Below the pieces are notes generated by a model. That model saw nothing but the letters and a program-made list of their open reading frames with translations, was not told where the DNA came from and made no database searches. A stretch of 64,000 bases of DNA from Sphingomonadales bacterium (GTDB lineage: Bacteria > Pseudomonadota > Alphaproteobacteria > Sphingomonadales > Sphingomonadaceae). Numbering within the stretch: the first letter of the stretch is position 1; every line of letters starts with the position of its first letter. The position numbers and the translations under genes are program-made. This document shows positions 51,947-61,084 of this stretch, in pieces. The stretch covers positions 1 to 64,000 of the forward strand of contig JAIXYT010000049.1 in the NCBI GenBank assembly GCA_027490095.1. The letters run 5' to 3'.

Positions 51947-52890
51947 GCAGCACCGACGACGTCACCGAAAAGGGCGGCTGGCTCGCCCGCATGCGTTCGG
52001 GTCTCTCCCGCTCGTCGGAAAAGCTCGCCCAGAACCTCACCTTCCTCGTCGGCGGCGGCCGGATCGAGGCGGAAGAGCTCGAACAGATCGAGGAAGCGCT
52101 CATCGCCGCCGACCTCGGGCCGGCCGTCGCTGCCCGGATCGTCGCGAAACTGGCCGACGCCCGGCTCGCCGGCGGGATCGACATGGCCCGCGTCCGCCAG
52201 GTCGCAGCCGACGAGATCGCCGCCATCCTCGCCCCGCTTGCAAAGCCGCTTCTCGTCACCGCCTTCCCCCGCCCGCACACCATCCTCGTCGTCGGCGTCA
52301 ACGGCACCGGCAAGACGACGACCATCGCCAAGCTCGCCCACAATTTCCAGGAAGACGACTACAGCGTCCTGATGGCCGCCGGAGACACGTTCCGCGCCGC
52401 CGCCGTCGCCCAGCTCCAGGTCTGGGGCGAGCGCCTGGGCATTCCCGTGATCTCGGCAAAGCAGGATGCCGACGCAGCCGGTCTGGCGTTCACCGCCATG
52501 GAACAGGCCCGCGCCTCGGGTCGCGACGTGCTCCTCGTCGACACCGCCGGACGCCTGCAAAACAAGCAGGGCCTCATGGACGAACTCGCCAAGGTCCGCC
52601 GCGTTCTCGGCAAGCAGGCGCCGGGTGCCCCGCACGACACCATCCTCGTGCTCGATGCAACAACCGGCCAGAATGCGCTGAACCAGATCGAGATCTTCCG
52701 CGAAGTCGCCGGCGTCACCGGCCTCGTCATGACCAAGCTCGACGGCACGGCGCGCGGCGGCGTCCTGGTGGCAGCCGCCGAAAAGTTCGGCCTCCCCATC
52801 CATGCCATCGGGGTAGGCGAAAAGCTGGGCGACCTCCGCCCCTTCGACCCCCACGCCTTCGCCGCAGCCCTCACCGGCGCCGCGCAATGA
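51943..52890 (+). CDS. ftsY: Signal recognition particle receptor
   Basis: A 315-residue SRP GTPase that docks ribosome-nascent chains at the membrane. After a short N terminus comes the N domain, then G1 GVNGTGKTTT, DTFRAAA, G3 DTAGRLQNK and G4 TKLDGTARGG. The acidic A domain of E. coli FtsY is absent, as is usual in alphaproteobacteria. ATG 51943 overlaps mtaB and the 3' end overlaps yciB. Confidence 0.97.
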   Translation: MSSTDDVTEKGGWLARMRSGLSRSSEKLAQNLTFLVGGGRIEAEELEQIEEALIAADLGPAVAARIVAKLADARLAGGIDMARVRQVAADEIAAILAPLAKPLLVTAFPRPHTILVVGVNGTGKTTTIAKLAHNFQEDDYSVLMAAGDTFRAAAVAQLQVWGERLGIPVISAKQDADAAGLAFTAMEQARASGRDVLLVDTAGRLQNKQGLMDELAKVRRVLGKQAPGAPHDTILVLDATTGQNALNQIEIFREVAGVTGLVMTKLDGTARGGVLVAAAEKFGLPIHAIGVGEKLGDLRPFDPHAFAAALTGAAQ

Positions 52891-53510
52891 ACGACACCGT
52901 CACACCTCCAAAAGAGCTGGACGGCTGGAAGAAGCTCGCCGTCGATCTCGGCCCTCTCGTCATCTTCTTCGCCGCCTATTCCCGCTTCGACATCTTCGTC
53001 GGCACAGCCGCCTTCATGGTGGCAACCGCAGTCGCAATGGCCTTCGCCTGGGCGCTCACCCGCCACATCCCGGCCATGACCTGGTTCTCCGCCATCCTAG
53101 TCGGCGTGTTCGGCGGCCTCACGCTCTGGCTGAAGGACGAAACCTTCATCAAGATGAAGCCGACCATCGTCTACCTGATCTTCGCCGGAATCCTCGCCTT
53201 CGGAAGCCTGCGAAAGCGCAACTATCTGAAATCGATGCTCGGCTCCGCCTTCCAGGGCCTCGACGAGGCGGGCTGGGAACTGCTCACCCGGCGCTGGTGC
53301 TGGTTCTTCCTCGTGCTCGCCGCCCTCAACGAGATCTTCTGGCGCTTCTTCTCCACCGACATCTGGCTCCACTTCAAGATCTGGGGCGACACCCTCCTCA
53401 CCTTCCTGTTCGCAATGGCCCAGATGCCCATGCTGATCCGCCACGGCGTCATCCTGAAAGATGAGCCGCCGGCCGATCGCAACGACGACGGAAACACCCC
53501 CAGGCCCTGA
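52887..53510 (+). CDS. yciB: Inner-membrane-spanning protein YciB (septation protein A family)
   Basis: A 207-residue membrane protein with five to six helices. LGPLVIFFAAYSRF, GGLTLWLKDETFIKMKPT and LNEIFWRFFSTDIWLHFK are family blocks. It is involved in envelope integrity and division in E. coli. It is coupled to ftsY by a 4-bp overlap (ATGA). The next 161 bp (53511-53671) hold no gene; an AT-richer part near 53555-53625 is the likely promoter of the PEP-CTERM gene. Confidence 0.93.
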   Translation: MNDTVTPPKELDGWKKLAVDLGPLVIFFAAYSRFDIFVGTAAFMVATAVAMAFAWALTRHIPAMTWFSAILVGVFGGLTLWLKDETFIKMKPTIVYLIFAGILAFGSLRKRNYLKSMLGSAFQGLDEAGWELLTRRWCWFFLVLAALNEIFWRFFSTDIWLHFKIWGDTLLTFLFAMAQMPMLIRHGVILKDEPPADRNDDGNTPRP

Positions 53511-53671
53511 TGCCCGACCCCTTCGGCACCGTTGGCGCCGCACCTCCACGTCCAATTGCAAACTTCTGTGACAAAGGTCTTTTCAACCCTGTGTTCATTG
53601 GCTATGACAAGAATTAACTACAACGCCCACACCCGCCACAAGGCGGGGTGGATCAACATGGGGTCGCACCA

Positions 53672-54385
53672 ATGTTCAGGCAGATCGCCCTCGCGGCGTG
53701 TGTTTCCGTCGCGTTCGCCTCGCCGGCTGCCGCCGTCACAATCCTCTTCGGTGGCGCCAACGCAAACCCCTTCAGTCTCACGGGCTCCATCGGAGAGATC
53801 GACTACACCCTGTCGGCCGTCCGCTTCACCGCCGCGCCCTCCACGCTCACCAGCTTCAGCCAGCTCGGCGCGCCGCTGCGCCTGCGCGTGTCGGCCCCGG
53901 GCGTCGGAGTCGATGGCGGCGCGTCGTCGCCCCAGCTCGACACCAACCAGCCGAACCGCCGCGAGGCGTTCGTCTTCGAAACCAACGTGCCCATCCAGAT
54001 CGGTGGCCTGCGCCTCTCCTATGTCGACGCCAACGACACGCTGCTCTTCTTCGGCGTCAGGCCCGACGGCGATCTGGTGCCGCTCATCAACTCCGGCACC
54101 ATCCGCTCGGGCCTCAACGGCGCTGCAAACGTCGTCAACCAGAACGGCCTGAACCAGGGGACCAGCACGCTCACCTTCCCGAGCCCCTGGGGCTATTTCG
54201 ATCGCTATGTGCTCACCACCCGCGTCGGCGGTGATGTCCGCTTCGGCGGCGACCTCGGCCAGGGCTATCGGCTCGACGCGCTCACCGTGAACATCGTGCC
54301 CGAGCCGCAGACCTGGGCTCTGCTGCTCGCCGGCTTCGGCATGGTCGGCCTCTCGGTCCGCCGCCGGAACGCGGCAGCGGCCTGA
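53672..54385 (+). CDS. PEP-CTERM protein
   Basis: A 237-residue secreted protein. It has an N-terminal signal (about 1-22) and a C-terminal PEP-CTERM sorting tail from residue 209: VPEPQTWALLLAGF, a hydrophobic helix and a final RRR. The body is rich in Thr, Ser, Gly and Asn with predicted beta structure and few Lys. Such proteins are processed by an exosortase and are often surface or exopolysaccharide-associated; the exosortase must be encoded elsewhere. ATG 53672 is used; 53648 would add eight residues. Confidence 0.88.
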   Translation: MFRQIALAACVSVAFASPAAAVTILFGGANANPFSLTGSIGEIDYTLSAVRFTAAPSTLTSFSQLGAPLRLRVSAPGVGVDGGASSPQLDTNQPNRREAFVFETNVPIQIGGLRLSYVDANDTLLFFGVRPDGDLVPLINSGTIRSGLNGAANVVNQNGLNQGTSTLTFPSPWGYFDRYVLTTRVGGDVRFGGDLGQGYRLDALTVNIVPEPQTWALLLAGFGMVGLSVRRRNAAAA

Positions 54386-54401
54386 TCTTTTGTAGGCGTA
54401 G

Positions 54402-54429
54402 CGGCCCGCTCCCACTCCGGGACGGGCCG
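54402..54429. terminator. Hairpin between convergent genes
   Basis: CGGCCCG and CGGGCCG pair, extended by TCCC/GGGA across a one-base bulge, giving about 11 bp with an ACTCC loop. It lies between the PEP-CTERM gene (ends 54385) and pepA (ends 54447). Confidence 0.6.
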
Positions 54430-54446
54430 TCGCCTTCTGGTCCGCC

Positions 54447-56033
54447 CTATTTCTGGTAGCTGCGGATCAGCTGGTCCAGCAGCCGCACGCCATAGCCCCG
54501 CGGCCCCTTGGGCACCGTCGGCAGGTCGCTCTCGGCCCGGTCGACAGCCGCCATGTCCACATGCGCCCAGGGCGTCGGCTCGGGCGTCAGGAAGCTGATG
54601 AAGTGCGCGGCCGTGCCCGCGCCCGCACGCCCGCCTTCCTTCGAATTCTTGATGTCGGCAATCTCGCTCGCCATGTCCTCGGCATAGCTCGGGTGCAGCG
54701 GCATCCGCCACAGCTCCTCGCCCGTGCGCGCGCCGCCTGCAACCAGCCGCGCGGCCAGGTCCTCGTTGCGCGCGAACAGCCCGGAGTATTCCTCGCCCAG
54801 TGCCGCCACAATCGCCCCCGTCAGCGTCGCGATGTTCACGATGGCCACCGGATTGTACTGCCGGATCGTCCACTGGTTCGCATCCGCCAGCACCAGCCGG
54901 CCTTCCGCGTCGGTGTTGATCACCTCCACCGTCTTGCCGTTCATGGTCCGCACCACATCGCCGGGCCGCTGCGCCCCGCCGCCGGGCATGTTCTCGGCCA
55001 GTGCGGCCACGGCCACCACATTGGCCTTCGCCCCCCGCTTCGCAGCCGCGATAGCCGCGCCCACAACGGCGGCAGCCCCGCTCATGTCGCCCTTCATCTC
55101 CCACATGCCGGCCGCAGGCTTGATGGAAATCCCGCCCGAATCGAAGGTGATCCCCTTGCCCACCATCGCGATGGGCGCCGCATCGCCCGCGCCGCGATAT
55201 TCGATCGCCAGCAGCCGCGAAGGCCGCCGCGAGCCCTGGCCCACGCCCAGCAGGCTGCCCATGTTCAGCGCCCGCATCTGGGCCTCGTCCAGCACCGTGA
55301 TGCGCACGTTCGGCACGCCCTTCAGTTCACGCTGCACTGCCGCCACGAAGCTCTCGGGATAGATGTCGCTCGCCGGCGCCGTCACCAGGTCGCGCGCAAA
55401 CCGGGTTGCAGAGGCCAGATGCGCGAGATCCCGCTCATAGGCAGCCTGCGCGCCCGCATCCGGTGATACAACCATCACGGGGTTCGCCGGCAGCGCCTTC
55501 GCCTCGCTCTTCAGCCGGTCATAGCGATATTGCGCCAGCGCCGCCCCGAACGCCACATAGGGTGCCGATCCGGCCGGCAGCCCGCCAGTCAGGATCGCGA
55601 TGTCGTTCGGCTCCTCGCGCAGCGCCAGCATCCCCTTGCCCCCGGCATCCGCCAGCGCGGTTTCCTTGGGCGCCGTCAGCGCCTCCATCCCCACCAGAAC
55701 CACCGTCGGGTGCCCGCCAACGCCGTGCAGCTTCAGGGTCGACAGCGGCTTCGCCTCGAACCGCGCCGCCTTCGCCGCCGCCTGGATTGCAGCCGCCGTC
55801 TCCGCCGGCAGCCCCGGCGCCGCCTTTGCCACGTCCAACGGCCCCGCCACCGGAATGATCAGCGAAGCTCCTCCGGGAACGGCCTGCGCCCAGCTTATCG
55901 GCCGCTCCGCACTGTTCGCCCGCGTCGAGGGCGCCACGCCCGATCCCACCAGCCCGGCGGGCCGCTCCTGGGCGAGGGCGGGCGCCGCCAGCATCGAGGC
56001 CGCAAGCAGGAAGGTGAGGGGGGCAGCGCGCAT
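54447..56033 (-). CDS. Exported M17 leucyl aminopeptidase
   Basis: A 528-residue M17 metallo-aminopeptidase. The metal and catalytic blocks are VGKGITFDSGGISIKP, MKGDMSGAAAV and the family signature NTDAEGRLVLADA. Unlike cytoplasmic PepA it starts with a signal peptide (LTFLLAASMLAAPALAQ), so it probably acts in the periplasm on peptides. ATG 56033 has GGAG upstream. It diverges from the aldehyde dehydrogenase across 193 bp that hold no gene. Confidence 0.92.
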   Translation of the reverse strand: MRAAPLTFLLAASMLAAPALAQERPAGLVGSGVAPSTRANSAERPISWAQAVPGGASLIIPVAGPLDVAKAAPGLPAETAAAIQAAAKAARFEAKPLSTLKLHGVGGHPTVVLVGMEALTAPKETALADAGGKGMLALREEPNDIAILTGGLPAGSAPYVAFGAALAQYRYDRLKSEAKALPANPVMVVSPDAGAQAAYERDLAHLASATRFARDLVTAPASDIYPESFVAAVQRELKGVPNVRITVLDEAQMRALNMGSLLGVGQGSRRPSRLLAIEYRGAGDAAPIAMVGKGITFDSGGISIKPAAGMWEMKGDMSGAAAVVGAAIAAAKRGAKANVVAVAALAENMPGGGAQRPGDVVRTMNGKTVEVINTDAEGRLVLADANQWTIRQYNPVAIVNIATLTGAIVAALGEEYSGLFARNEDLAARLVAGGARTGEELWRMPLHPSYAEDMASEIADIKNSKEGGRAGAGTAAHFISFLTPEPTPWAHVDMAAVDRAESDLPTVPKGPRGYGVRLLDQLIRSYQK

Positions 56034-56226
56034 CTGTGTGTCACTCCGATGAAGGTGGGGCGATCCGCGCCTAGCGCGCGCCCCGGCTGCTGTGAACCCG
56101 TCAACGGCGACAGCCGGGGCCGAAACGGCGACCGGCACCCGCGCCTGTCATCCTCCCACCATCATTGAGCGTTTTCTTGTGGACCCCACCGCCGTAGGAC
56201 AGGGGAAACCTCTGGGGAGAGAGCCA

Positions 56227-57669
56227 ATGCGCGACGCACCGAAATTCTACATCGACGGCCAATGGGTCGATCCCGCCCAGCCGGGCACCATGCTGGATGT
56301 CATCAACCCGGCCACCGAGGAACCCATGGGCCGCATCGCCATGGGCAGCGCCGCAGACGTCGACCGCGCAGCCCGCGCAGCCCACGCCGCCTTCGCCAGC
56401 TTCAGCCGCACCACGCGCACCGAACGCCTGGAACTGCTCGGCGCAATCGCCGCCGAGTATCAAAAGCGCTACCCCGAAATCGCCGCCGTCATAACCGAGG
56501 AAATGGGTGCCCCCGCCTGGCTCGCCATGCAGGCGCAGGCCGCACTCGGCGTCGCCCACTTCCAGACGGCGATGGCCGTCCTCAAGGACTACAGGTTCGA
56601 GGAAGACCGCGGCGGCACCATGATCCTCAAGGAACCCATCGGCGTCTGCGGCTTCATCACGCCCTGGAACTGGCCGATCAACCAGATCGCCTGCAAGGTC
56701 GCCCCCGCTCTCGCCACGGGCTGCACCATGGTGCTGAAGCCCAGCGAAGTCGCCCCCTTCAACGCCATCCTCTTCGCCGAGGTGCTGCACGCCGCCGGCG
56801 TGCCGAAAGGCGTGTTCAACCTGGTCAACGGCGACGGCCCCACTGTCGGCGCCGCCATCTCCAGCCACCCGCTGATCGACATGGTCAGCTTCACCGGTTC
56901 CACCCGCGCCGGCATCGAGGTCGCCCGCAACGCCGCCCCGTCCGTCAAGCGCGTCCACCAGGAGCTCGGCGGCAAGTCGCCCAACATCGTGCTCGACAGC
57001 GCCGACCTCGCGGCAGCCGTCGGCGGCGGCGTGAAGTCGATGATGATGAACTCCGGCCAAAGCTGCAACGCGCCGAGCCGCATGTTCGTGCCGCGCCCCA
57101 AGATGGAAGAGGCCAAGGCCATCGCCAAGGCAGCCGCCGAAGCGATGACCGTCGGCGACCCCAACGGCAACAGCGTGCTCGGCCCGGTCGTCTCCGAGGT
57201 CCAGTTCAACAAGATCCAGGGCCTCATCCAGAAGGGCATCGACGAGGGCGCAACCCTCGTCACCGGCGGCCCGGGCAGGCCCGACGGCCTCGACAAGGGC
57301 TATTACGTCAAGCCCACCGTCTTCGCCGACGTCACCAACGACATGACCATCGCCAAGGAGGAGATCTTCGGCCCCGTCCTCGCCATGCTCCCCTACGACA
57401 GCCTCGACCAGGCGATCGAACAGGGCAACGACACCCCATATGGTCTCGCGGCCTATGTGCAGGGTCCCGAAGCCGAAGCCCGCCAGGTCGCGCTCCGCAT
57501 GCGGGCAGGGCAGGTGATCCTGAACGGCGCGGGTCCCGACTTCATGGCCCCCTTCGGCGGCTACAAACAGTCGGGCAACGGCCGCGAATGGGGCGACCAC
57601 GCCTTCGGCGAGTTCCTCGAAACCAAGGCCGTCATCGGCTGGAGCCAGCAGGCCCAGGCCGCCGAATGA
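56227..57669 (+). CDS. Aldehyde dehydrogenase family protein
   Basis: A 480-residue NAD(P)-dependent dehydrogenase. The NAD site is FTGSTRAGIEVA, the general base Glu is in QELGGKSPN, and the nucleophile Cys is in NSGQSCNAPSR. FITPWNWPINQ and EEIFGPV are also intact. The substrate is not predictable. GGGGAGAG precedes ATG 56227. It could handle aldehydes made by the PQQ alcohol dehydrogenase 5 kb away, but that link is inference. Confidence 0.94.
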   Translation: MRDAPKFYIDGQWVDPAQPGTMLDVINPATEEPMGRIAMGSAADVDRAARAAHAAFASFSRTTRTERLELLGAIAAEYQKRYPEIAAVITEEMGAPAWLAMQAQAALGVAHFQTAMAVLKDYRFEEDRGGTMILKEPIGVCGFITPWNWPINQIACKVAPALATGCTMVLKPSEVAPFNAILFAEVLHAAGVPKGVFNLVNGDGPTVGAAISSHPLIDMVSFTGSTRAGIEVARNAAPSVKRVHQELGGKSPNIVLDSADLAAAVGGGVKSMMMNSGQSCNAPSRMFVPRPKMEEAKAIAKAAAEAMTVGDPNGNSVLGPVVSEVQFNKIQGLIQKGIDEGATLVTGGPGRPDGLDKGYYVKPTVFADVTNDMTIAKEEIFGPVLAMLPYDSLDQAIEQGNDTPYGLAAYVQGPEAEARQVALRMRAGQVILNGAGPDFMAPFGGYKQSGNGREWGDHAFGEFLETKAVIGWSQQAQAAE

Positions 57670-57679
57670 GGCGCCCCGG

Positions 57680-58498
57680 ATGACATGGCTGGCGCGGCTG
57701 CTCGGCCTAGCCCTTGCGGCCGCGCTCCTCTTTCTCGGCTACGGCTATTGGGGCGCCACGCGCACGCCCGTCGTCGTCCAGGCGACGCATCGCCTGCCAG
57801 GCCTCCCGGCCGGCACCCGGCTTCGCGTGCTCCTCTTCAGCGACACCCATTTCGGCCGGCCCGACATGCCCGAGGCCCGGCTGCACGCCCTCGTCGCCCA
57901 GGCCAATGCGCTGAAGCCCGATCTCATCCTTCTCGCGGGGGACTATAATGGCGGCAAGATCATCGACATGGAGCCACGGCCCCATCTGGAGCCCGCCGTC
58001 CGCCCATTCGCGGCCCTGAAGGCCCCGCTCGGCGTCTTTGCCGTCATGGGCAACCACGACAGCATGCGCTGGGCGCCCTATGTGTTCGCCCGCCAGCCCG
58101 GCCCCCGCCTGCTCCTCAACGAGAGCGTGGATGTCGGCCCCCTGATCGTCGCCGGCGCCAACTCCGTGCAGCACGGCGCCGATGTGCCCGGCACGCTCGC
58201 CCGCACCCCACCCGGCAAGCCCATCCTCTTCCTGCTCCACGAAGGGGATCAGTTCGCCTACGAAAAGGTCCCGGATCGCCCGGTCCTCGCGCTGTCCGGC
58301 CACACCCACGGCGGCCAGATCATGCTCCCCGTCATCGGCTCGCTCGGCGCCCTCTTTCTCGGCCCCACCGCCTGCCGCCGCGGCGCCTGCACCGTCAACG
58401 GCTGGCCGCTCCACGTCACCTCAGGAGTCGGCACCAGCTGGCTCCCCCTGCGCATCGGAGTTCCCCCCGAACTGGTGCTGCTGACGCTGACAGATTGA
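57680..58498 (+). CDS. Membrane-anchored metallophosphoesterase
   Basis: A 272-residue calcineurin-like phosphoesterase with one N-terminal helix (about 4-22). The metal-binding series is in order: FSDTHFGRP, LAGDYNGG, MGNHDSM, LLHEGDQ and SGHTHGGQ. This resembles the YkuE/UDP-diacylglucosamine hydrolase-like class with a membrane anchor. It faces the periplasm if the helix is a signal anchor. It lies 10 bp after the aldehyde dehydrogenase gene. The 224-bp gap that follows holds two repeat elements. Confidence 0.88.
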   Translation: MTWLARLLGLALAAALLFLGYGYWGATRTPVVVQATHRLPGLPAGTRLRVLLFSDTHFGRPDMPEARLHALVAQANALKPDLILLAGDYNGGKIIDMEPRPHLEPAVRPFAALKAPLGVFAVMGNHDSMRWAPYVFARQPGPRLLLNESVDVGPLIVAGANSVQHGADVPGTLARTPPGKPILFLLHEGDQFAYEKVPDRPVLALSGHTHGGQIMLPVIGSLGALFLGPTACRRGACTVNGWPLHVTSGVGTSWLPLRIGVPPELVLLTLTD

Positions 58499-58512
58499 TG
58501 GCTCGCACAATT

Positions 58513-58540
58513 CCGTCGTCCCAGCGAAAGCTGGGACCTC
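58513..58540 (+). repeat. GTCCC-type palindromic repeat, copy 2
   Basis: GTCCCAGC-GAAA-GCTGGGAC (58518-58537) is a perfect 8-bp stem with a GNRA loop. It has the same core and orientation as the copy at 35974. The usual CTCGTGCC flank has diverged here. It follows the phosphoesterase stop by 19 bp. Confidence 0.75.
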
Positions 58541-58592
58541 CCGCGGATCGAGCACGGGGGTCGGGCCAAGCCCGTCCTCTCCGTGCGGTGCC

Positions 58593-58716
58593 AATCAGGA
58601 AAAGAGAAAGGGTCCGGCAAAGCCGGACTCGTCGGACGGGTCGGCGATAGAGATCGCCGACTCCGCCGGCCGAGGCTTCGGCGAGTCCGTGGATCAGCGC
58701 GTGCCGCGCTGACCAC
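58593..58716 (-). repeat. Three-hairpin 3' element, copy 2 (after cysK)
   Basis: Reading on the minus strand from the cysK end: hairpin A pairs TCAGCGC with GCGCTGA (58716-58689, with a bulge). Hairpin B is the same GTCGGCGAT-CTCT-ATCGCCGAC within a 44-bp core (58629-58672) identical to copy 1. Hairpin C is GTCCGGC-TTT-GCCGGAC (58628-58612). A pyrimidine-rich tract follows (58610-58593). Spacing from the stop codon to the core is about 50 bp, as after sdhB. Confidence 0.75.
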
Positions 58717-58722
58717 GGCCGC

Positions 58723-59640
58723 CTACGCCTCCGGCAGGAAATCCGGCACGCTCAGATACCGCTCCCCGGTGTCATAGTTGAACCCCAGCACCTTCGCTTG
58801 CGGCCCAAGCTCCGGCAGCTTCTGCGCAATCGCGGCCAGCGTCGCGCCAGAGGATATTCCCACCAGCATCCCCTCCATCCGTGCCGCCTTGCGCGCCATC
58901 TCCTTGGCGTCGGCCGGGTCCACCTGCACCACCCCATCCAGCAACTCGGTGTGCAGGTTGCCCGGAATGAACCCCGCCCCAATCCCCTGGATCGGGTGTG
59001 GAGACGGCTGCCCGCCCGAAATCACCGGGCTCAGCGTCGGCTCCACCGCAAACACTTTCAGCTCCGGCCATTCCGCCTTCAGCACCTGCGCCACCCCGGT
59101 AATGTGCCCGCCCGTGCCAACGCCCGTGATGATTGCGTCCAGCCCCCCCGGAAAGTCCGCCAGTATCTCGCGCGACGTCGTGCGCACATGCACGGCGATG
59201 TTCGCCGGGTTCTCGAACTGCTGCGGCATCCAGGCGCCCGGCGTTTCGCCCACGATCTCCTGCGCCCGCGCAATCGCGCCCTTCATGCCCTTCTCGCGCG
59301 GCGTCAGGTCGAAGGTCGCGCCATAGGCCAGCATCAGCCGCCGCCGCTCCAGGCTCATGCTCTCGGGCATCACCAGGATGATCCGGTACCCCTTCACCGC
59401 GGCCACCATCGCAAGCCCGATCCCCGTGTTGCCGCTGGTCGGCTCCACGATCGTGCCCCCCGGCTTCAGCGCGCCCGACCTTTCGGCATCCTCGATCATC
59501 GCCAGCGCAATCCGGTCCTTGATCGACCCGCCCGGGTTCTGCCGCTCGCTCTTGATCCACACCTCGGCGTCCGGGAACAGCCGGCTCACGCGGATGTGCG
59601 GCGTGTTGCCGATCGTCTCCAGGATGTTCTGAGCCCGCAT
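58723..59640 (-). CDS. cysK: Cysteine synthase
   Basis: A 305-residue PLP enzyme making cysteine from O-acetylserine and sulfide. The PLP Lys is K41 in [22 protein letters not shown] binds substrate, and [10 protein letters not shown] binds the phosphate. The length and motifs fit CysK. ATG 59640 has GGAG upstream. It is 12 bp after the MFS gene and probably cotranscribed. It is followed by the structured element described above. Confidence 0.95.
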   Translation of the reverse strand: MRAQNILETIGNTPHIRVSRLFPDAEVWIKSERQNPGGSIKDRIALAMIEDAERSGALKPGGTIVEPTSGNTGIGLAMVAAVKGYRIILVMPESMSLERRRLMLAYGATFDLTPREKGMKGAIARAQEIVGETPGAWMPQQFENPANIAVHVRTTSREILADFPGGLDAIITGVGTGGHITGVAQVLKAEWPELKVFAVEPTLSPVISGGQPSPHPIQGIGAGFIPGNLHTELLDGVVQVDPADAKEMARKAARMEGMLVGISSGATLAAIAQKLPELGPQAKVLGFNYDTGERYLSVPDFLPEA

Positions 59641-59652
59641 CGCGCTTCTCCT

Positions 59653-60909
59653 TCAGCCCTTCAATCTCTCCGGCAGCTCCAGCCGATCCGCATTCCTCAG
59701 CTCCGGAAACAGCCGCGCCCATAGCAGGGTCACGCCCAGCGCGAGAAGGCCGCCCCCAACCGTCGCGGCCACCGGCCCGATCGCGGCCGCCATCACGCCC
59801 GCCCGGAACTCGCCCAGCTCATTCGACGCGCTCACGAACAGCAGCGCAACGCTCGAAACCCGCCCGCGCATCGAATCCGGCGTGTGCAACTGGATCAGCG
59901 ACGAGCGCACATACACGCTCACCATGTCGGCGGCCCCCATCACCACCAGGCTCACCAGGCTCACCCACAGGATCGTCGAAAAGCCGAACGCAACCGTCGC
60001 AATGGCAAACAGCCCCACATTCAGGAACATCTTCTGGCCCACCCGCTCGCCCAGCGGGTTCCGCGTCAACCAAAGGGCCACCAGCGCCGCCCCCAGCGCA
60101 GGCGCGCCCCTAAGCCAGCCCAGCTCGGCCGGCCCCACCATCAATATGTCGCGCGCATAGATGGGCAGCATCGCCGTCGCCCCGCCCAGGATCACCGCGA
60201 ACATGTCCAGGCTGATCGCCCCGAACACGATCCTGTTGCCCCGCACATAGTCCAGCCCCTCGCGCACCGCCGCAAACCCCCGCGCGCCAGACCCCGCAGG
60301 CAGCGTCACCGGCGGAATCCGGAACAGCGCCACAAGCGAAACCGTCAGCAAGGCGCTGGCAATCAGGTAGGGAAGGGGAGGCGCCACATCATAGGCAAGC
60401 CCCCCCACCACAGGCCCCAGCACCGCCCCCGTCTGCCAGCCGATCGAATTCCACGCGATTGCCGTCGGCAACACCGCCGGCGGCACCAGGTTCGGCGCCA
60501 GCGCGCTCAGCGAAGGCGCCGCAAAGGCCCGCGCCACCCCCAGCGTCACGGCAACCGCAAACAGCGGCCACAAAAGCGTCGAGCCCGCCGCCGCCAGCCA
60601 GGCCAGCGCCCCCGCACACAGCAACTCCAGCCCGATCGCCGCCCGCGCGATATGCCTTCGGTCCAGCCGGTCGGCGATCACGCCCACAACAAGGCTCAGC
60701 AGGAACACCGGCAAAAACTGCGCCAGTCCCACCAGCCCCAGCAGGAACGCTGCCTGGCGGATCGGCATGTCGGCACGCGCCAGATCATACACCTGCCAGC
60801 CGATCACCACGACCATCATGATCTGCGCCAGCGTGGACCCCAGCTTCGCCACGAAGAACGCCCGAAAGGGCTGATAGCCGAAAGGGGAGGGCGAGCGGTC
60901 AGACGTCAC
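59653..60909 (-). CDS. MFS transporter (EntS-like)
   Basis: A 418-residue transporter with 12 predicted helices. The N terminus FGYQPFRAFFVAKLGSTLAQ, the loop GVIADRLDRRHIARA (MFS motif A) and WNSIGWQTGAVLGPVVGG match the EntS/enterobactin-exporter-like subgroup. The substrate is unknown. GTG 60909 is preceded by GGGAG at good spacing. It is the first gene of a two-gene unit with cysK, diverging from the PQQ dehydrogenase across 175 bp that hold no other gene. Confidence 0.88.
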   Translation of the reverse strand: MTSDRSPSPFGYQPFRAFFVAKLGSTLAQIMMVVVIGWQVYDLARADMPIRQAAFLLGLVGLAQFLPVFLLSLVVGVIADRLDRRHIARAAIGLELLCAGALAWLAAAGSTLLWPLFAVAVTLGVARAFAAPSLSALAPNLVPPAVLPTAIAWNSIGWQTGAVLGPVVGGLAYDVAPPLPYLIASALLTVSLVALFRIPPVTLPAGSGARGFAAVREGLDYVRGNRIVFGAISLDMFAVILGGATAMLPIYARDILMVGPAELGWLRGAPALGAALVALWLTRNPLGERVGQKMFLNVGLFAIATVAFGFSTILWVSLVSLVVMGAADMVSVYVRSSLIQLHTPDSMRGRVSSVALLFVSASNELGEFRAGVMAAAIGPVAATVGGGLLALGVTLLWARLFPELRNADRLELPERLKG

Positions 60910-61084
60910 GCCCTGCTCCCTAGCAGCCCCTCCCCGTCGTTGCGCGGAAACATTTGCTGCACCCGGCCAAAGCCCGCCCCCCCATTTGCAGGGGCTTTGC
61001 AGTCCGCCCCGCAATGGCGGAACATATCGCGGGAAAAATGCGACAGACCCGAAACCGGATCGGGCCTCGCCGGGGAGACAGCAA

